Source: Desulfobacteraceae bacterium
Lineage (GTDB): Bacteria; Desulfobacterota; Desulfobacteria; Desulfobacterales; UBA11574
Reading direction: 5' to 3'
DNA length: 9,460 bases
Assembly: GCA_002868985.1 (NCBI GenBank)
Contig: PKTV01000048.1
Span: 1-9,460, forward strand
Below, piece by piece: positions 1-6,373 of the stretch; the first letter of the stretch is position 1, and each line of letters opens with the position of its first letter. A program made the translations under genes and the position numbers. The notes beneath the pieces are model-generated. The model saw only the letters and a program-made list of their open reading frames with translations. It made no database searches and was not told the DNA's origin.

Positions 1-830
1 GAAATGTCTTTACGGAGGAGTATCGCAAGTAATTCATCATTTCCCAGTTCCTCCAGGCTGCTGTCGATCAGCTTTTCTCTTTTAAGAATTTCCTGGATGA
101 CTTGTTTGTGGACGCTGTGGTTTTGCCTGATATCGAGCGTCGCGAAATGTGTTCTGAATATATTGACTTTATCGATAAGGTTTTCCAGTTCTTCGAGATA
201 CAGGCTATTGTACTTGTCTATAAGCGACGATTTTATAAGGTGCAGTGGATCTACTATCTCTTCATACCGGATTGTTTTTGTCGGGTCGAACATGGTCACG
301 TAAAGCTTGGCCATAATATTTTCGACAATATCTTCTACCTCTCTGAAGGTCAGCTTTTTCTCTAAATTTTTCAATTCCTGGTAATAGCATTTCATCAAGG
401 TCATGCGCAGTTCATCGGCCACATCCCGGGTTGTTTCCCAGGTGACAAAGGGATTGCCGTCCCTGTCGCCGCCTGGCCAAAATCCAATCTGAATGATATC
501 GGGACAATCAAAATGGCTATCCTGAATATTCTTCCTGATGTAGGAATACAATTCACCCACGGCATCGTAATACACATTCCGAAGAAAATAGATGATATTC
601 TTGGCCTCATCAAAGGGGGTCGGTTTCTTCGTGTTTATCAAGGAGGTCAATCCCAGTTGCTGCAGTGCTATATCAATTTCATCGATATTGTTTTCATCGA
701 TCAGTGATCTCAAATTGCTGATAATATCCAATACTGAAGCAGAATAAAACTGCGTTGGATGCGCGGTAAATACGATCCGCACATTAAAACAGGAAAGATT
801 TTTCGATAATTTAAACAGGTTAATTTCGAT
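1..830 (-). pseudogene. ppc: Phosphoenolpyruvate carboxylase, 5'-truncated and cut by the window edge
   Basis: PEP carboxylase adds bicarbonate to phosphoenolpyruvate to make oxaloacetate, refilling the citric-acid cycle in the cytoplasm. One open frame of about 276 codons runs from 830 down to the left edge. It carries the family signatures RIVFTAHPTQFY (about 779-744), with the conserved histidine of TAHPT, and FWPGGDRDGNPFVT (about 482-441). The stretch FRTHFATLDIRQNH further along fits the same family. An in-frame TAG at 833-831 blocks the frame about 17 codons before RIVFTAHPT. The family normally has roughly 130 residues before this motif, and I found no recognisable remainder of them in the three minus-strand frames of 834-1140. 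The only usual start codon after the stop is GTG at 782, directly before the motif, which would give an implausibly short N-terminus. I infer a 5'-deleted remnant. The identity is sure; the pseudogene status is less so, because the 3' part is unseen. Confidence 0.72.
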
Positions 831-831
831 C

Positions 832-863
832 TAATTCCCAATATTCCAGCATTCCATATCTCC
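832..863. repeat. Degenerate 8-bp tandem repeat at the ppc break
   Basis: Read on the minus strand, four successive 8-base units are GGAGATAT, GGAATGCT, GGAATATT and GGGAATTA. Each begins with GG followed by an A-rich core. The last unit supplies the TAG stop that closes the ppc frame. Similar GGAATGCTGGAATATTGG strings are, from memory, scattered through intergenic DNA of many deltaproteobacteria; this is not checked here. The periodicity is visible but imperfect. Confidence 0.45.
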
Positions 864-1049
864 ATACCGATGGCCTGAACAAATTGCCATTAAAAAGTTT
901 TTGATTTCTACAAGTTAGAGAATTTACAAAACATCAATGATCACTTTGAATTTTGGTGCCGTACCTTATTGCTCCAAAGATTTAGTTTGGCCTGTGACGT
1001 CAAAGGTTTTTTAACCCTATTCGGGTGCGAAACTCGAGTTAAATTTTCA
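864..1049. other. Gene-free stretch upstream of dnaJ with two perfect palindromes
   Basis: No open frame or RNA gene is recognisable between the truncated ppc and the dnaJ promoter. Two short perfect palindromes stand out: TGACGTCA at 995-1002 and AACTCGAGTT at 1031-1040, the latter ending 10 bases before the proposed -35 box. They could be regulator sites, but palindromes of this size also occur by chance. No CIRCE heat-shock element (TTAGCACTC with a 9-base gap and GAGTGCTAA) is present. Confidence 0.3.
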
Positions 1050-1077
1050 TTGACAACCGGTGTTTCTGTATTAGATT
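1050..1077 (+). promoter_or_regulatory. Putative sigma-70-type promoter of dnaJ-queD
   Basis: A perfect -35 box TTGACA (1050-1055) is followed after 16 bases by TAGATT (1072-1077), which matches 4 of 6 positions of TATAAT. Transcription would start near 1084, leaving a leader of about 60 bases before the dnaJ start. The leader ends in TTACCAGGTAA (1130-1140), an 11-base palindrome that holds the AGG ribosome-binding core. Confidence 0.5.
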
Positions 1078-1144
1078 AGTGACATTCCTATGCTTATTTG
1101 TTGATACTGTTCGAGAAACGTCCGGTCAATTACCAGGTAAATAA

Positions 1145-2260
1145 ATGACAACCAAAAGAGACTATTACGAAATTTTAGGCGTAAACCGTAATGCCAATGA
1201 GAGTGACCTAAAAGCCAGTTATCGAAAACTGGCCTTAAAATACCACCCTGATCGAAACCCCGGCGATAAAGAAGCTGAAGAAAATTTCAAAGAGGCTTCC
1301 GAGGCTTATGAGGTCCTTCGGAATCCCCAAAAGCGAAATATCTATGACCAATTTGGCCACCAAGGGCTTGAAGGATCCGGTTTTTCAGGATTCAGCAATT
1401 TTGACGATATTTTTTCGAGTTTTGGCGGAATTTTTGAAGAATTTTTTGGATTCAGCAGTGGACGTCGTTCAAGAAGCAGAACCCAAAGGGGTGCTGACCT
1501 TCGCTACGATCTGACGCTCAGTTTTATGGAAGCCGCTTTTGGGACGGAAACAGAGATTAATTTAGAAAAGATGGAGATTTGCTCGTCCTGCGAGGGGACG
1601 AAATGCAAACCAGGCACCCATCTCGATACCTGCTCGCAATGCAACGGAACAGGTCAGGTTTCCAGAAATCAAGGATTTTTTACTGTAAGAACAACTTGTT
1701 ATCAATGCAACGGTAACGGTCAAATCATACCTCATCCATGTACGGACTGCAAGGGGACCGGACAGACCCGGGTCAGTAAAAAGGTGGCTGTAAAAATTCC
1801 TGCCGGCGTTGATTCCGGATCCGGACTCAGGCTAACCGGAGAAGGTGAGGCCGGCACATACGGGGGTCCTCACGGGGATCTTTATGTATTTATCTATGTT
1901 GAACCCCACGATTTTTTTGAACGTGACAATACAGACGTCATCTGTCAGGTGAACATTTCCTTTGTACAGGCTGCCCTTGGGGATACCATAGAGGTACCCA
2001 CCTTAAACGGCAACAAACAACTTAAAATTAAAAAAGGCAGCCAGCCAGGTGATCTTTTCCGTTTTCGCGGTGAGGGAATCCCTTCTCTTAGAAGCGGCAG
2101 ACGAGGAGATGAAATCATTCAGATCTTAATAAAAACACCCACCAATCTGAACAAAAAACAGGAAGCACTGCTCAAAGATTTTGCCAAAATTGAACGAAAC
2201 AAGATCCCGAATAAATTGAAAAATATCCTTAAAAGCGGCTTTGACAAAGCATCCAACTAA
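1145..2260 (+). CDS. dnaJ: Chaperone protein DnaJ (type I Hsp40)
   Basis: Co-chaperone that binds unfolded proteins in the cytoplasm and stimulates DnaK ATPase. The 371 residues show the full type I layout. There is a J domain (about 5-70) with the HPD motif at 34-36, and a Gly/Phe-rich linker (about 75-105). Four zinc-binding repeats follow, with cysteine pairs 146/149, 163/166, 185/188 and 199/202, and then C-terminal substrate-binding domains. The length is normal for the family. The first repeat reads [12 protein letters not shown], with an additional cysteine (C154) where a CxxCxGxGaxPG form is usual. The ATG has an AGG core 7 bases upstream (1135-1137). No dnaK or grpE is nearby, so the DnaK partner is encoded elsewhere. 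queD follows after 16 bases, suggesting co-transcription. Confidence 0.95.
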   Translation: MTTKRDYYEILGVNRNANESDLKASYRKLALKYHPDRNPGDKEAEENFKEASEAYEVLRNPQKRNIYDQFGHQGLEGSGFSGFSNFDDIFSSFGGIFEEFFGFSSGRRSRSRTQRGADLRYDLTLSFMEAAFGTETEINLEKMEICSSCEGTKCKPGTHLDTCSQCNGTGQVSRNQGFFTVRTTCYQCNGNGQIIPHPCTDCKGTGQTRVSKKVAVKIPAGVDSGSGLRLTGEGEAGTYGGPHGDLYVFIYVEPHDFFERDNTDVICQVNISFVQAALGDTIEVPTLNGNKQLKIKKGSQPGDLFRFRGEGIPSLRSGRRGDEIIQILIKTPTNLNKKQEALLKDFAKIERNKIPNKLKNILKSGFDKASN

Positions 2261-2276
2261 CGGAGATTGAGGCGTA

Positions 2277-2651
2277 ATGTATGAATTAAAAGTAGTGACT
2301 CATTTTGCAGCCGCCCATCAGCTTAAAATGGTTGCCAAAAAATGTGAGAACCTTCACGGACACAACTGGAAGATCGAAATCTGTGTAGCCGGAGAAAACC
2401 TCAATGAGGCCGGAGTGTTGATTGACTTTGGAGAATTAAAGCAGCATGTCTCGGTCATTATGGCAAAGCTGGATCATAAATTTTTAAATGAACTGGACGA
2501 TTTTAACGATGATTATCCCCCGTCTTCGGAGAATATCGCCCATTATATTGCCAAAACCCTTCAATCCATGATCGACAGTCCCGATATTAAAGTAACGCGG
2601 GTAACCTCCTGGGAGTCTGAAAACGCCTGCGCGACCTATATCGTGCCGTAA
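2277..2651 (+). CDS. queD: 6-carboxy-5,6,7,8-tetrahydropterin synthase (QueD)
   Basis: Converts 7,8-dihydroneopterin triphosphate to 6-carboxytetrahydropterin, the second step of queuosine (tRNA wobble base) synthesis from GTP. At 124 residues it has the usual QueD size. Zinc ligands H14, H27 and H29 are visible, and CENLHGH places the catalytic cysteine at C23. The D66-H67 pair and the pterin-holding E113 (in TSWESENA) complete the active site. The CxxxHGH form points to QueD rather than to the PTPS-III type, which has glutamate in place of the cysteine. The ATG has GAGG (2269-2272) 4 bases and GGAG (2262-2265) 11 bases upstream. It lies 16 bases after dnaJ. No other queuosine gene is in the window. 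A eukaryotic-type PTPS role is unlikely. Confidence 0.92.
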   Translation: MYELKVVTHFAAAHQLKMVAKKCENLHGHNWKIEICVAGENLNEAGVLIDFGELKQHVSVIMAKLDHKFLNELDDFNDDYPPSSENIAHYIAKTLQSMIDSPDIKVTRVTSWESENACATYIVP

Positions 2652-2718
2652 ATATTCCACCCCGGACAGGTCGTCTTTTCATTCATCACCATTTCTTCAA
2701 GTTTAATTCTTTTAATTA

Positions 2719-3279
2719 TCAGTTTGATTTTTCAAACTGTTCCATGAGCTCTTCCCGGTTAATAATGGCAGAAACGTCTTTGACATGCTGGCGAATATTC
2801 TCCAGTCCACCCTCCTGGCGGTCAACCAAGATAACCGCTTTGACAACATCCAACCCCTCAGAACCGGCCCGTTCGATGGCCTTGATGGTGGACCCCCCGG
2901 TGGTTGCAACATCGTCAATGATGACCACCCGCTGTCCGGGCTTCATATCTCCTTCGACCCATCGAATAATGCCATGGTCTTTTTGGGTTTTGCGGATGGA
3001 AAATGCATTGATGGGCCTTCCTTTTAATTCTGAAACAAACGCCGTAGCCATGGCCATGGGATCTGCACCGAACGTAAGTCCGCCGATTCCGTCGGGATTT
3101 AAATCCTTTATGTTCTCAAATACCAGATGGCCTACCAGAAACATGCCCCTCGGGCTCAATGTGGTGGGTTTGCAGTTCACATAAAATTGGCTCATTCTCC
3201 CTGAAACAAGTTTAAAACTCGGCTCTTTTGTGTATTTGAACGATTTTTTACAAATGATTTTGATTAGCTCCTGTTTCAT
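2719..3279 (-). CDS. pyrE: Orotate phosphoribosyltransferase
   Basis: Joins orotate to PRPP to give orotidine monophosphate, the fifth step of UMP synthesis, in the cytoplasm. Counted from the start at 3279 the protein has 186 residues, typical for the family. Visible motifs are [14 protein letters not shown] (32-45), the catalytic-loop region RKTQKDHG (96-103), the PRPP-binding motif [14 protein letters not shown] (118-131) and LVDRQEGG (151-158). A TTG at 3345 would extend the frame by 22 residues that do not resemble PyrE. ATG at 3285 and ATG at 3279 are both possible: GGAG (3293-3290) lies 4 bases before the first and 10 before the second. I prefer 3279 because it gives the usual short N-terminus. 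It converges with queD and is separated from fdhD by about 260 bases, so it is probably transcribed alone. Confidence 0.93.
   Translation of the reverse strand: MKQELIKIICKKSFKYTKEPSFKLVSGRMSQFYVNCKPTTLSPRGMFLVGHLVFENIKDLNPDGIGGLTFGADPMAMATAFVSELKGRPINAFSIRKTQKDHGIIRWVEGDMKPGQRVVIIDDVATTGGSTIKAIERAGSEGLDVVKAVILVDRQEGGLENIRQHVKDVSAIINREELMEQFEKSN
2720..2739. other. Hairpin at the queD/pyrE convergence point
   Basis: CAGTTTGA and TCAAACTG form a perfect 8-bp stem around a TTTT loop, covering the last codons and stop of pyrE and lying 68 bases after queD. Neither strand has a T run after the stem, so it is not a standard intrinsic terminator. It might still act as a weak two-way 3' end between the converging genes. 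Confidence 0.3.
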
Positions 3280-3319
3280 GTCCATTCTGCTCCATTTTTT
3301 TTTAAAAATTTTCGGCCTG

Positions 3320-3340
3320 GATAACCATACTTCGGTTATC
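3320..3340. promoter_or_regulatory. Inverted repeat in the pyrE leader
   Basis: GATAACC (3320-3326) and GGTTATC (3334-3340) are perfect 7-bp arms around a 7-base gap, about 40 bases upstream of the pyrE start. The size fits either an operator for a dimeric regulator or a small leader hairpin. No T run follows it on the minus strand, so it is not a terminator or classical attenuator. Confidence 0.4.
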
Positions 3341-3389
3341 TCCAAAGAAGATTTGCTCTATTGAAAATTCATTGACTTATTTAAATGTT

Positions 3390-3515
3390 AAATTCCAAAT
3401 ATCAAATAAATAACAATAACCAAAAAACGAAAATCCAAACAAAGTCTCATCATAAAAAGTTTAGTTATTGAATATTGTAATTTGAGATTTATTTGTAATT
3501 TGGTGCTTGGAATTT
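3390..3515. repeat. AT-rich palindromic intergenic repeat between fdhD and pyrE
   Basis: AAATTCCAA (3390-3398) and TTGGAATTT (3507-3515) are perfect 9-bp ends of an imperfect inverted repeat of about 126 bases. The arms continue with related motifs: left CAAATAAATAACAATAACC, right (reverse complement) GCACCAAATTACAAATAAAT. No coding capacity is visible. Strings of the form AAATTCCAAGCACCAAAT recur, from memory, as intergenic repeats in deltaproteobacterial genomes. The element fills most of the gap of about 260 bases between the two genes, and no clear promoter for pyrE was found inside it. Confidence 0.55.
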
Positions 3516-3544
3516 GTATTTTTGTGGTCTTGTGCCTGTCTTTA

Positions 3545-4345
3545 TCATCGGATCAACCGGTGCTCCCCGCAAAAAACATATAACCCGGTATGATCGGCCA
3601 GGCAAGCCAGGGTCATGTTTAATTCTGTTGCCAGTTCCACAGCCAGTGAGGTGGGACGTGAAAACGCAAGTATAACTTGAATTCGTGCCCGTGCAGCCTT
3701 TTGAACCAATTCGTAACTGATGCGCGAAGAAAGCGTCAATAAAACAGCTTCATCGAGCCTGCGATCCAAGAAGAGTCTTCCAATGGCTTTGTCCAGGGCA
3801 TTGTGTCGCCCCACATCCTCTGCCACGGATAACAGCTTAAAATCAGACGAATATAGAGCAGCGGCGTGGGACGCTCGGGTCTTGTCTCTCAAGGGCTGGT
3901 GTTTGGAAAGGTTTTCAAGGCATTCAAGTGCCAAAACGGCATTCATCCGGGTATTGTCACTGACAGGTCTGATCATCTGATAAAGATCCTTGACAATCTC
4001 TTTTCCACAAATGCCACAACTGGTTTGACTAATAAACCCTCGTCTGTCCAGAATATCGACAATCTTATCCCGTCTGGAAGCGTTCAGTGTGACGGCGACC
4101 ACATTGGAATCGTCACCGTCACAGCAGGAAATGGTGTTCACATCATCCGGGGTACTCACAATCCCTTCGGACAAACAAAAGCCGGCGGCATGTGCCAATT
4201 CATCGCCCGGAGTCCGCATCACAACAGAATACGGTTTCCCTTCAACACGGATCGACAGGGGCTCTTCACCGATGAGCCGGTGTTTGGAAGATGTGTTGTC
4301 TTTTTGATCCCAGTACAAAACCTCATGCTCAAGAAATGTCTCCAA
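3545..4345 (-). CDS. fdhD: Formate dehydrogenase accessory sulfurtransferase FdhD
   Basis: FdhD passes sulfur from a cysteine desulfurase to the molybdenum/tungsten bis-MGD cofactor, which formate dehydrogenases need for activity. The 266 residues contain EEPLSIRV (27-34), TPGDELAHAAGF (45-56), the sulfur-carrying CGIC motif (C110, C113), EDVGRHNALDKAIG (176-189) and the closing ADHTGLYVFCG segment. The usual TGGxHxAAL is here TRASHAAAL (156-164), so the two glycines are replaced. The start is TTG at 4345: GGAG (4356-4353) lies 7 bases upstream, and no in-frame ATG gives a full N-terminus. The gene begins 50 bases after the permease in the same direction, so read-through from the arsR promoter is possible. 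No formate dehydrogenase subunit gene is in the window. Confidence 0.93.
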   Translation of the reverse strand: METFLEHEVLYWDQKDNTSSKHRLIGEEPLSIRVEGKPYSVVMRTPGDELAHAAGFCLSEGIVSTPDDVNTISCCDGDDSNVVAVTLNASRRDKIVDILDRRGFISQTSCGICGKEIVKDLYQMIRPVSDNTRMNAVLALECLENLSKHQPLRDKTRASHAAALYSSDFKLLSVAEDVGRHNALDKAIGRLFLDRRLDEAVLLTLSSRISYELVQKAARARIQVILAFSRPTSLAVELATELNMTLACLADHTGLYVFCGEHRLIR

Positions 4346-4359
4346 AAAAAATCTCCTTT

Positions 4360-4386
4360 ATGAAATTCCCCGGTGGGTGATTTCAT
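4360..4386. other. Inverted repeat between the permease gene and fdhD
   Basis: ATGAAAT (4360-4366) and ATTTCAT (4380-4386) form a 7-bp stem. A mismatched pair and a 3-bp C/G stem inside it cap the structure with a 3-base loop. On the transcribed minus strand it ends only 3 bases before the GGAG of fdhD, and eight T residues follow that site. It could limit fdhD translation or act as a leaky transcription stop, but the T run does not directly follow the stem. Confidence 0.35.
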
Positions 4387-4395
4387 TACTAACCC

Positions 4396-5493
4396 TTATC
4401 CGCGAGTTTTTCCGGATAAAGAAAAAAAATGTACCGCATGGGGCATACCCCGGCAGAGTGCGAAAATTATCAGAGCAGCCAGTATCACGGCGCTGCTGAG
4501 CTGAATATAATGTGGAATAATATCCGCAGCCTGTCCAACAGTTGCTGTCGCGGAAATACCCATGCCGTAATAGAGCATATCCGTAAAAAACCCTAAAACA
4601 ACAGAACATATAGCGATTGAACACAGATATATCAAGAGAGACTTTTTTCCAAAAAGACCGGAAATCATGCTGATAGAGGCAATGTTGGTGGCCGGACCGA
4701 CCAATAAAAAGACAAGTGCCGCACCCGGATTCAATCCTTTCAGTACAAGCGCGGCGGCAATGGGCGTGGAAGCGGTGGCACAGACATACATGGGAATACC
4801 TGCCACGAGCATGACAATCATGGCCGTAAAGTTGTTGCTCAAGTAGGATTCAAAAAGCGAATCAGGAATCATGTAGGTGATGATACCGGCCAGAATAATT
4901 CCGAGAAGAAACCATTTGCCGATATCCCCAAGAAGATCCACAAATGCAAATTTCAACCCGGAAACTATTTTCGCAATAAACGGTTTCTCCACCAATTCCG
5001 TTTGAGTTTCAGAAGAGCTGCTGCAGCAACCGCCTGAACCTGAGCAGACAACCTCGGGAATATTATCTGATGAACTCTTCGACGGCAACAAAACGTTTTC
5101 GAACAGACCGGTTACAATGGCGGTTATAAATGCCGCCACCGGACGAATCAGCGCTATTATAGGGTCCAGTAATGCAAAGGTCAGCGGTATGGAATCAATG
5201 CCCGATTCAGGCGTTGAGATCAGAAATGACATGGTTGCGCCATTGTTTGCACCCTGCCGTTTCAGACCAGCCGCAGCCGGTATAACACCGCAGGAACACA
5301 ATGGAATCGGAATCCCTGCAAGGGCTGCCAGAAATACCGGACGCACCCTTCCCTTTCCGAGGTAGCGACCGACGGTTTCGGGCTTTATAAAAACATAAAG
5401 AATGCCGGCTATGAAAAAACCGAACAGCATGTAAACGGCAGATTCATAAAAAACCTGCCATGACGCACTTAGGATTGAAATGATGATGCTCAT
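4396..5493 (-). CDS. SO_0444/ArsP-type permease, predicted metal efflux transporter
   Basis: A 365-residue membrane protein of the DUF318/ArsP permease superfamily (PF03773). Hydrophobic segments lie near 13-35, 52-75, 104-130, 180-207, 222-248, 255-278, 285-303 and 330-348. The two related halves meet at a hydrophilic loop (about 135-175). The first half has IPLCSCGVIP (C66, C68) and TPESGID (94-100); the second has GIPMYVCATASTP (C238) and GPATN (266-270). The loop holds a cysteine cluster (C150, C156, C157), as expected for SO_0444-like members linked to copper and zinc efflux; other members export organoarsenicals. It starts 25 bases after an ArsR-type regulator with cadmium/zinc-sensor sites, so soft-metal export is the best guess. 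The substrate is inference. The ribosome site is weak (AAAGG about 12 bases upstream), suggesting coupling to arsR. Confidence 0.87.
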   Translation of the reverse strand: MSIIISILSASWQVFYESAVYMLFGFFIAGILYVFIKPETVGRYLGKGRVRPVFLAALAGIPIPLCSCGVIPAAAGLKRQGANNGATMSFLISTPESGIDSIPLTFALLDPIIALIRPVAAFITAIVTGLFENVLLPSKSSSDNIPEVVCSGSGGCCSSSSETQTELVEKPFIAKIVSGLKFAFVDLLGDIGKWFLLGIILAGIITYMIPDSLFESYLSNNFTAMIVMLVAGIPMYVCATASTPIAAALVLKGLNPGAALVFLLVGPATNIASISMISGLFGKKSLLIYLCSIAICSVVLGFFTDMLYYGMGISATATVGQAADIIPHYIQLSSAVILAALIIFALCRGMPHAVHFFSLSGKTRG

Positions 5494-5518
5494 TATTCAG
5501 TAAAACCTTTTTAAACTT

Positions 5519-5863
5519 TTATTCTTGAACATGTTGTATGCTCTGGCTGATGAGCGATTTTACATGATCATCGTCCAGACGATAAAATACGATTTTTCCT
5601 TCTCTTCGATATCGTACAATTTTTAAGTTTCTAAGTATCCTAAGCTGGTGCGATACAGCGGATTCAGAAGATCCGGAAACGGCAGCCAGATCGCAAACAC
5701 ATAGCTCACAGGTCGCCAGTGCCGTAACGATTTTAAGTCGGCTCGGCTCGCTCAACGCCTTGAAAATATCGCTGATACTCCGAAGTGTAGCCGAGTCGGG
5801 AATATTCTTGATGGCCTGCTCTACTTGTGTTTGATGTAATACTTTTTCCTGGCATCGATCCAT
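5519..5863 (-). CDS. ArsR/SmtB-family metal-responsive repressor with CadC-like sites
   Basis: A 114-residue winged helix-turn-helix repressor that releases DNA on binding metal. FKALSEPSRLKIV (34-46) leads into CELCVCDLAAVSG (52-64), where C55 and C57 form the ELCVCD metal box of ArsR and CadC. SSESAVSHQLRILRNL (65-80) is the recognition helix. REGKIVFYRL (87-96) is the wing. The C-terminal helix keeps D98, H100, H111 and E114 in exactly the 2-11-3 spacing of the SmtB/CadC zinc site. C4 and C52 are further thiols; CadC completes its cysteine site with N-terminal cysteines. Predicted inducers are Zn, Cd or Pb, less likely arsenite. AGGAGG lies 6 bases before the ATG. It is first gene of an operon with the permease and probably autorepresses through the site at 5877-5900. 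Confidence 0.92.
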   Translation of the reverse strand: MDRCQEKVLHQTQVEQAIKNIPDSATLRSISDIFKALSEPSRLKIVTALATCELCVCDLAAVSGSSESAVSHQLRILRNLKIVRYRREGKIVFYRLDDDHVKSLISQSIQHVQE

Positions 5864-5876
5864 TTTTTACCTCCTA

Positions 5877-5900
5877 ACATATGACCATCTGTTCATATGT
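5877..5900. promoter_or_regulatory. Predicted ArsR/SmtB-type operator
   Basis: ACATATGA and TCATATGT are perfect 8-bp arms around an 8-base centre. On the minus strand the left half reads ATATGAACA, close to the half-sites I recall for SmtB/CadC-type operators. It starts 14 bases upstream of the regulator gene and covers the likely -10 box, where a bound dimer would block RNA polymerase. Confidence 0.75.
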
Positions 5901-5920
5901 CAATTTGACAGGCGTGTCAA
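5892..5920 (-). promoter_or_regulatory. Promoter of the arsR-permease unit
   Basis: On the minus strand TTGACA (5920-5915) is followed after exactly 17 bases by TATGAA (5897-5892), a 4 of 6 match to TATAAT that lies inside the operator. A second TTGACA (5903-5898) pairs after 16 bases with TATGTT (5881-5876), also inside the operator. Either choice puts the polymerase site under the repressor. Confidence 0.62.
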
Positions 5921-5960
5921 TATCATAGTTGGCAACAGGTTATTCTGGCCGAATGTGTAC

Positions 5961-6003
5961 AAAAAAAATTTATCTTGACAAATTTTGAAGATTGGCTAAG
6001 AAT
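5961..6003 (+). promoter_or_regulatory. Putative rplU operon promoter with upstream A/T element
   Basis: TTGACA (5975-5980) is followed after 17 bases by AAGAAT (5998-6003), a 4 of 6 match to TATAAT. The run of eight A and following TTTAT (5961-5973) directly upstream of the -35 box resembles an UP element, as expected for a strongly expressed ribosomal-protein operon. The leader would be about 48 bases long. The -10 box is the weak part. Confidence 0.5.
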
Positions 6004-6057
6004 AGTAAATTTATTGAATCGTAGCCGAATTCAGGCGCTTTAGGAGGAATTAAAGAG

Positions 6058-6369
6058 ATGTACGCTATCGTTAAAACAGGCGGAAAACAATATAAAATTC
6101 ATGAAGGCGATATCATTAGGGTCGAAAAAATTGAGGGAAATATCGGCAATCCAGTTTCTCTTGACCAGGTCCTTATGTTTTCAGATGGTGAAAATACCAG
6201 TATCGGTCAGCCTGCACTCGAAAATGTAGCGGTTAAAGGACATATCGTAGAACAGGGCAAAGGAAAAAAAATTATCGTTTTTAAATACAAGCGACGTAAA
6301 AGATATCGGAGAAAACAAGGACATCGACAACCATTTACGGCAATCAAAATAGATCAAATCGAAGCGTAA
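6058..6369 (+). CDS. rplU: 50S ribosomal protein L21
   Basis: Large-subunit protein that binds 23S rRNA. It has 103 residues, the same length as in E. coli. It opens with the typical MYAIVKTGGKQYKI and ends in the very basic RNA-binding stretch VFKYKRRKRYRRKQGHRQ (about 78-95) followed by PFT. A perfect AGGAGG lies at 6042-6047, 10 bases before the ATG. First gene of the rplU-rpmA-obgE-proB-proA cluster and divergent from arsR. The gap to rpmA (178 bases) is unusually long for this pair because of an inserted repeat. Confidence 0.97.
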   Translation: MYAIVKTGGKQYKIHEGDIIRVEKIEGNIGNPVSLDQVLMFSDGENTSIGQPALENVAVKGHIVEQGKGKKIIVFKYKRRKRYRRKQGHRQPFTAIKIDQIEA

Positions 6370-6373
6370 AAAT

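Noticed and set aside
4..365. Two plus-strand frames (99 and 87 codons) at the left edge
   Set aside because: They are the complement of the PEP carboxylase frame, which has family motifs.
1011..1040. Possible CIRCE heat-shock element before dnaJ
   Set aside because: ACCC/GGGT and AACTCGAGTT occur here, but the CIRCE half-sites TTAGCACTC and GAGTGCTAA do not.
2652..2760. Intrinsic terminator between queD and pyrE
   Set aside because: The 8-bp stem at 2720-2739 has no T run on either strand.
3286..3345. TTG at 3345 as the pyrE start (208 residues)
   Set aside because: The added 22 residues are not PyrE-like, no ribosome site precedes them, and the two ATG codons at 3285/3279 have GGAG upstream.
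3361..3544. CRISPR array or RNA gene in the AT-rich gap
   Set aside because: There are no regularly spaced direct repeats and no tRNA-like fold; the structure is a single imperfect inverted repeat.
3866..4363. 165-codon plus-strand frame opposite fdhD
   Set aside because: It is antisense to a well-supported fdhD, has no recognisable domain and no ribosome site.
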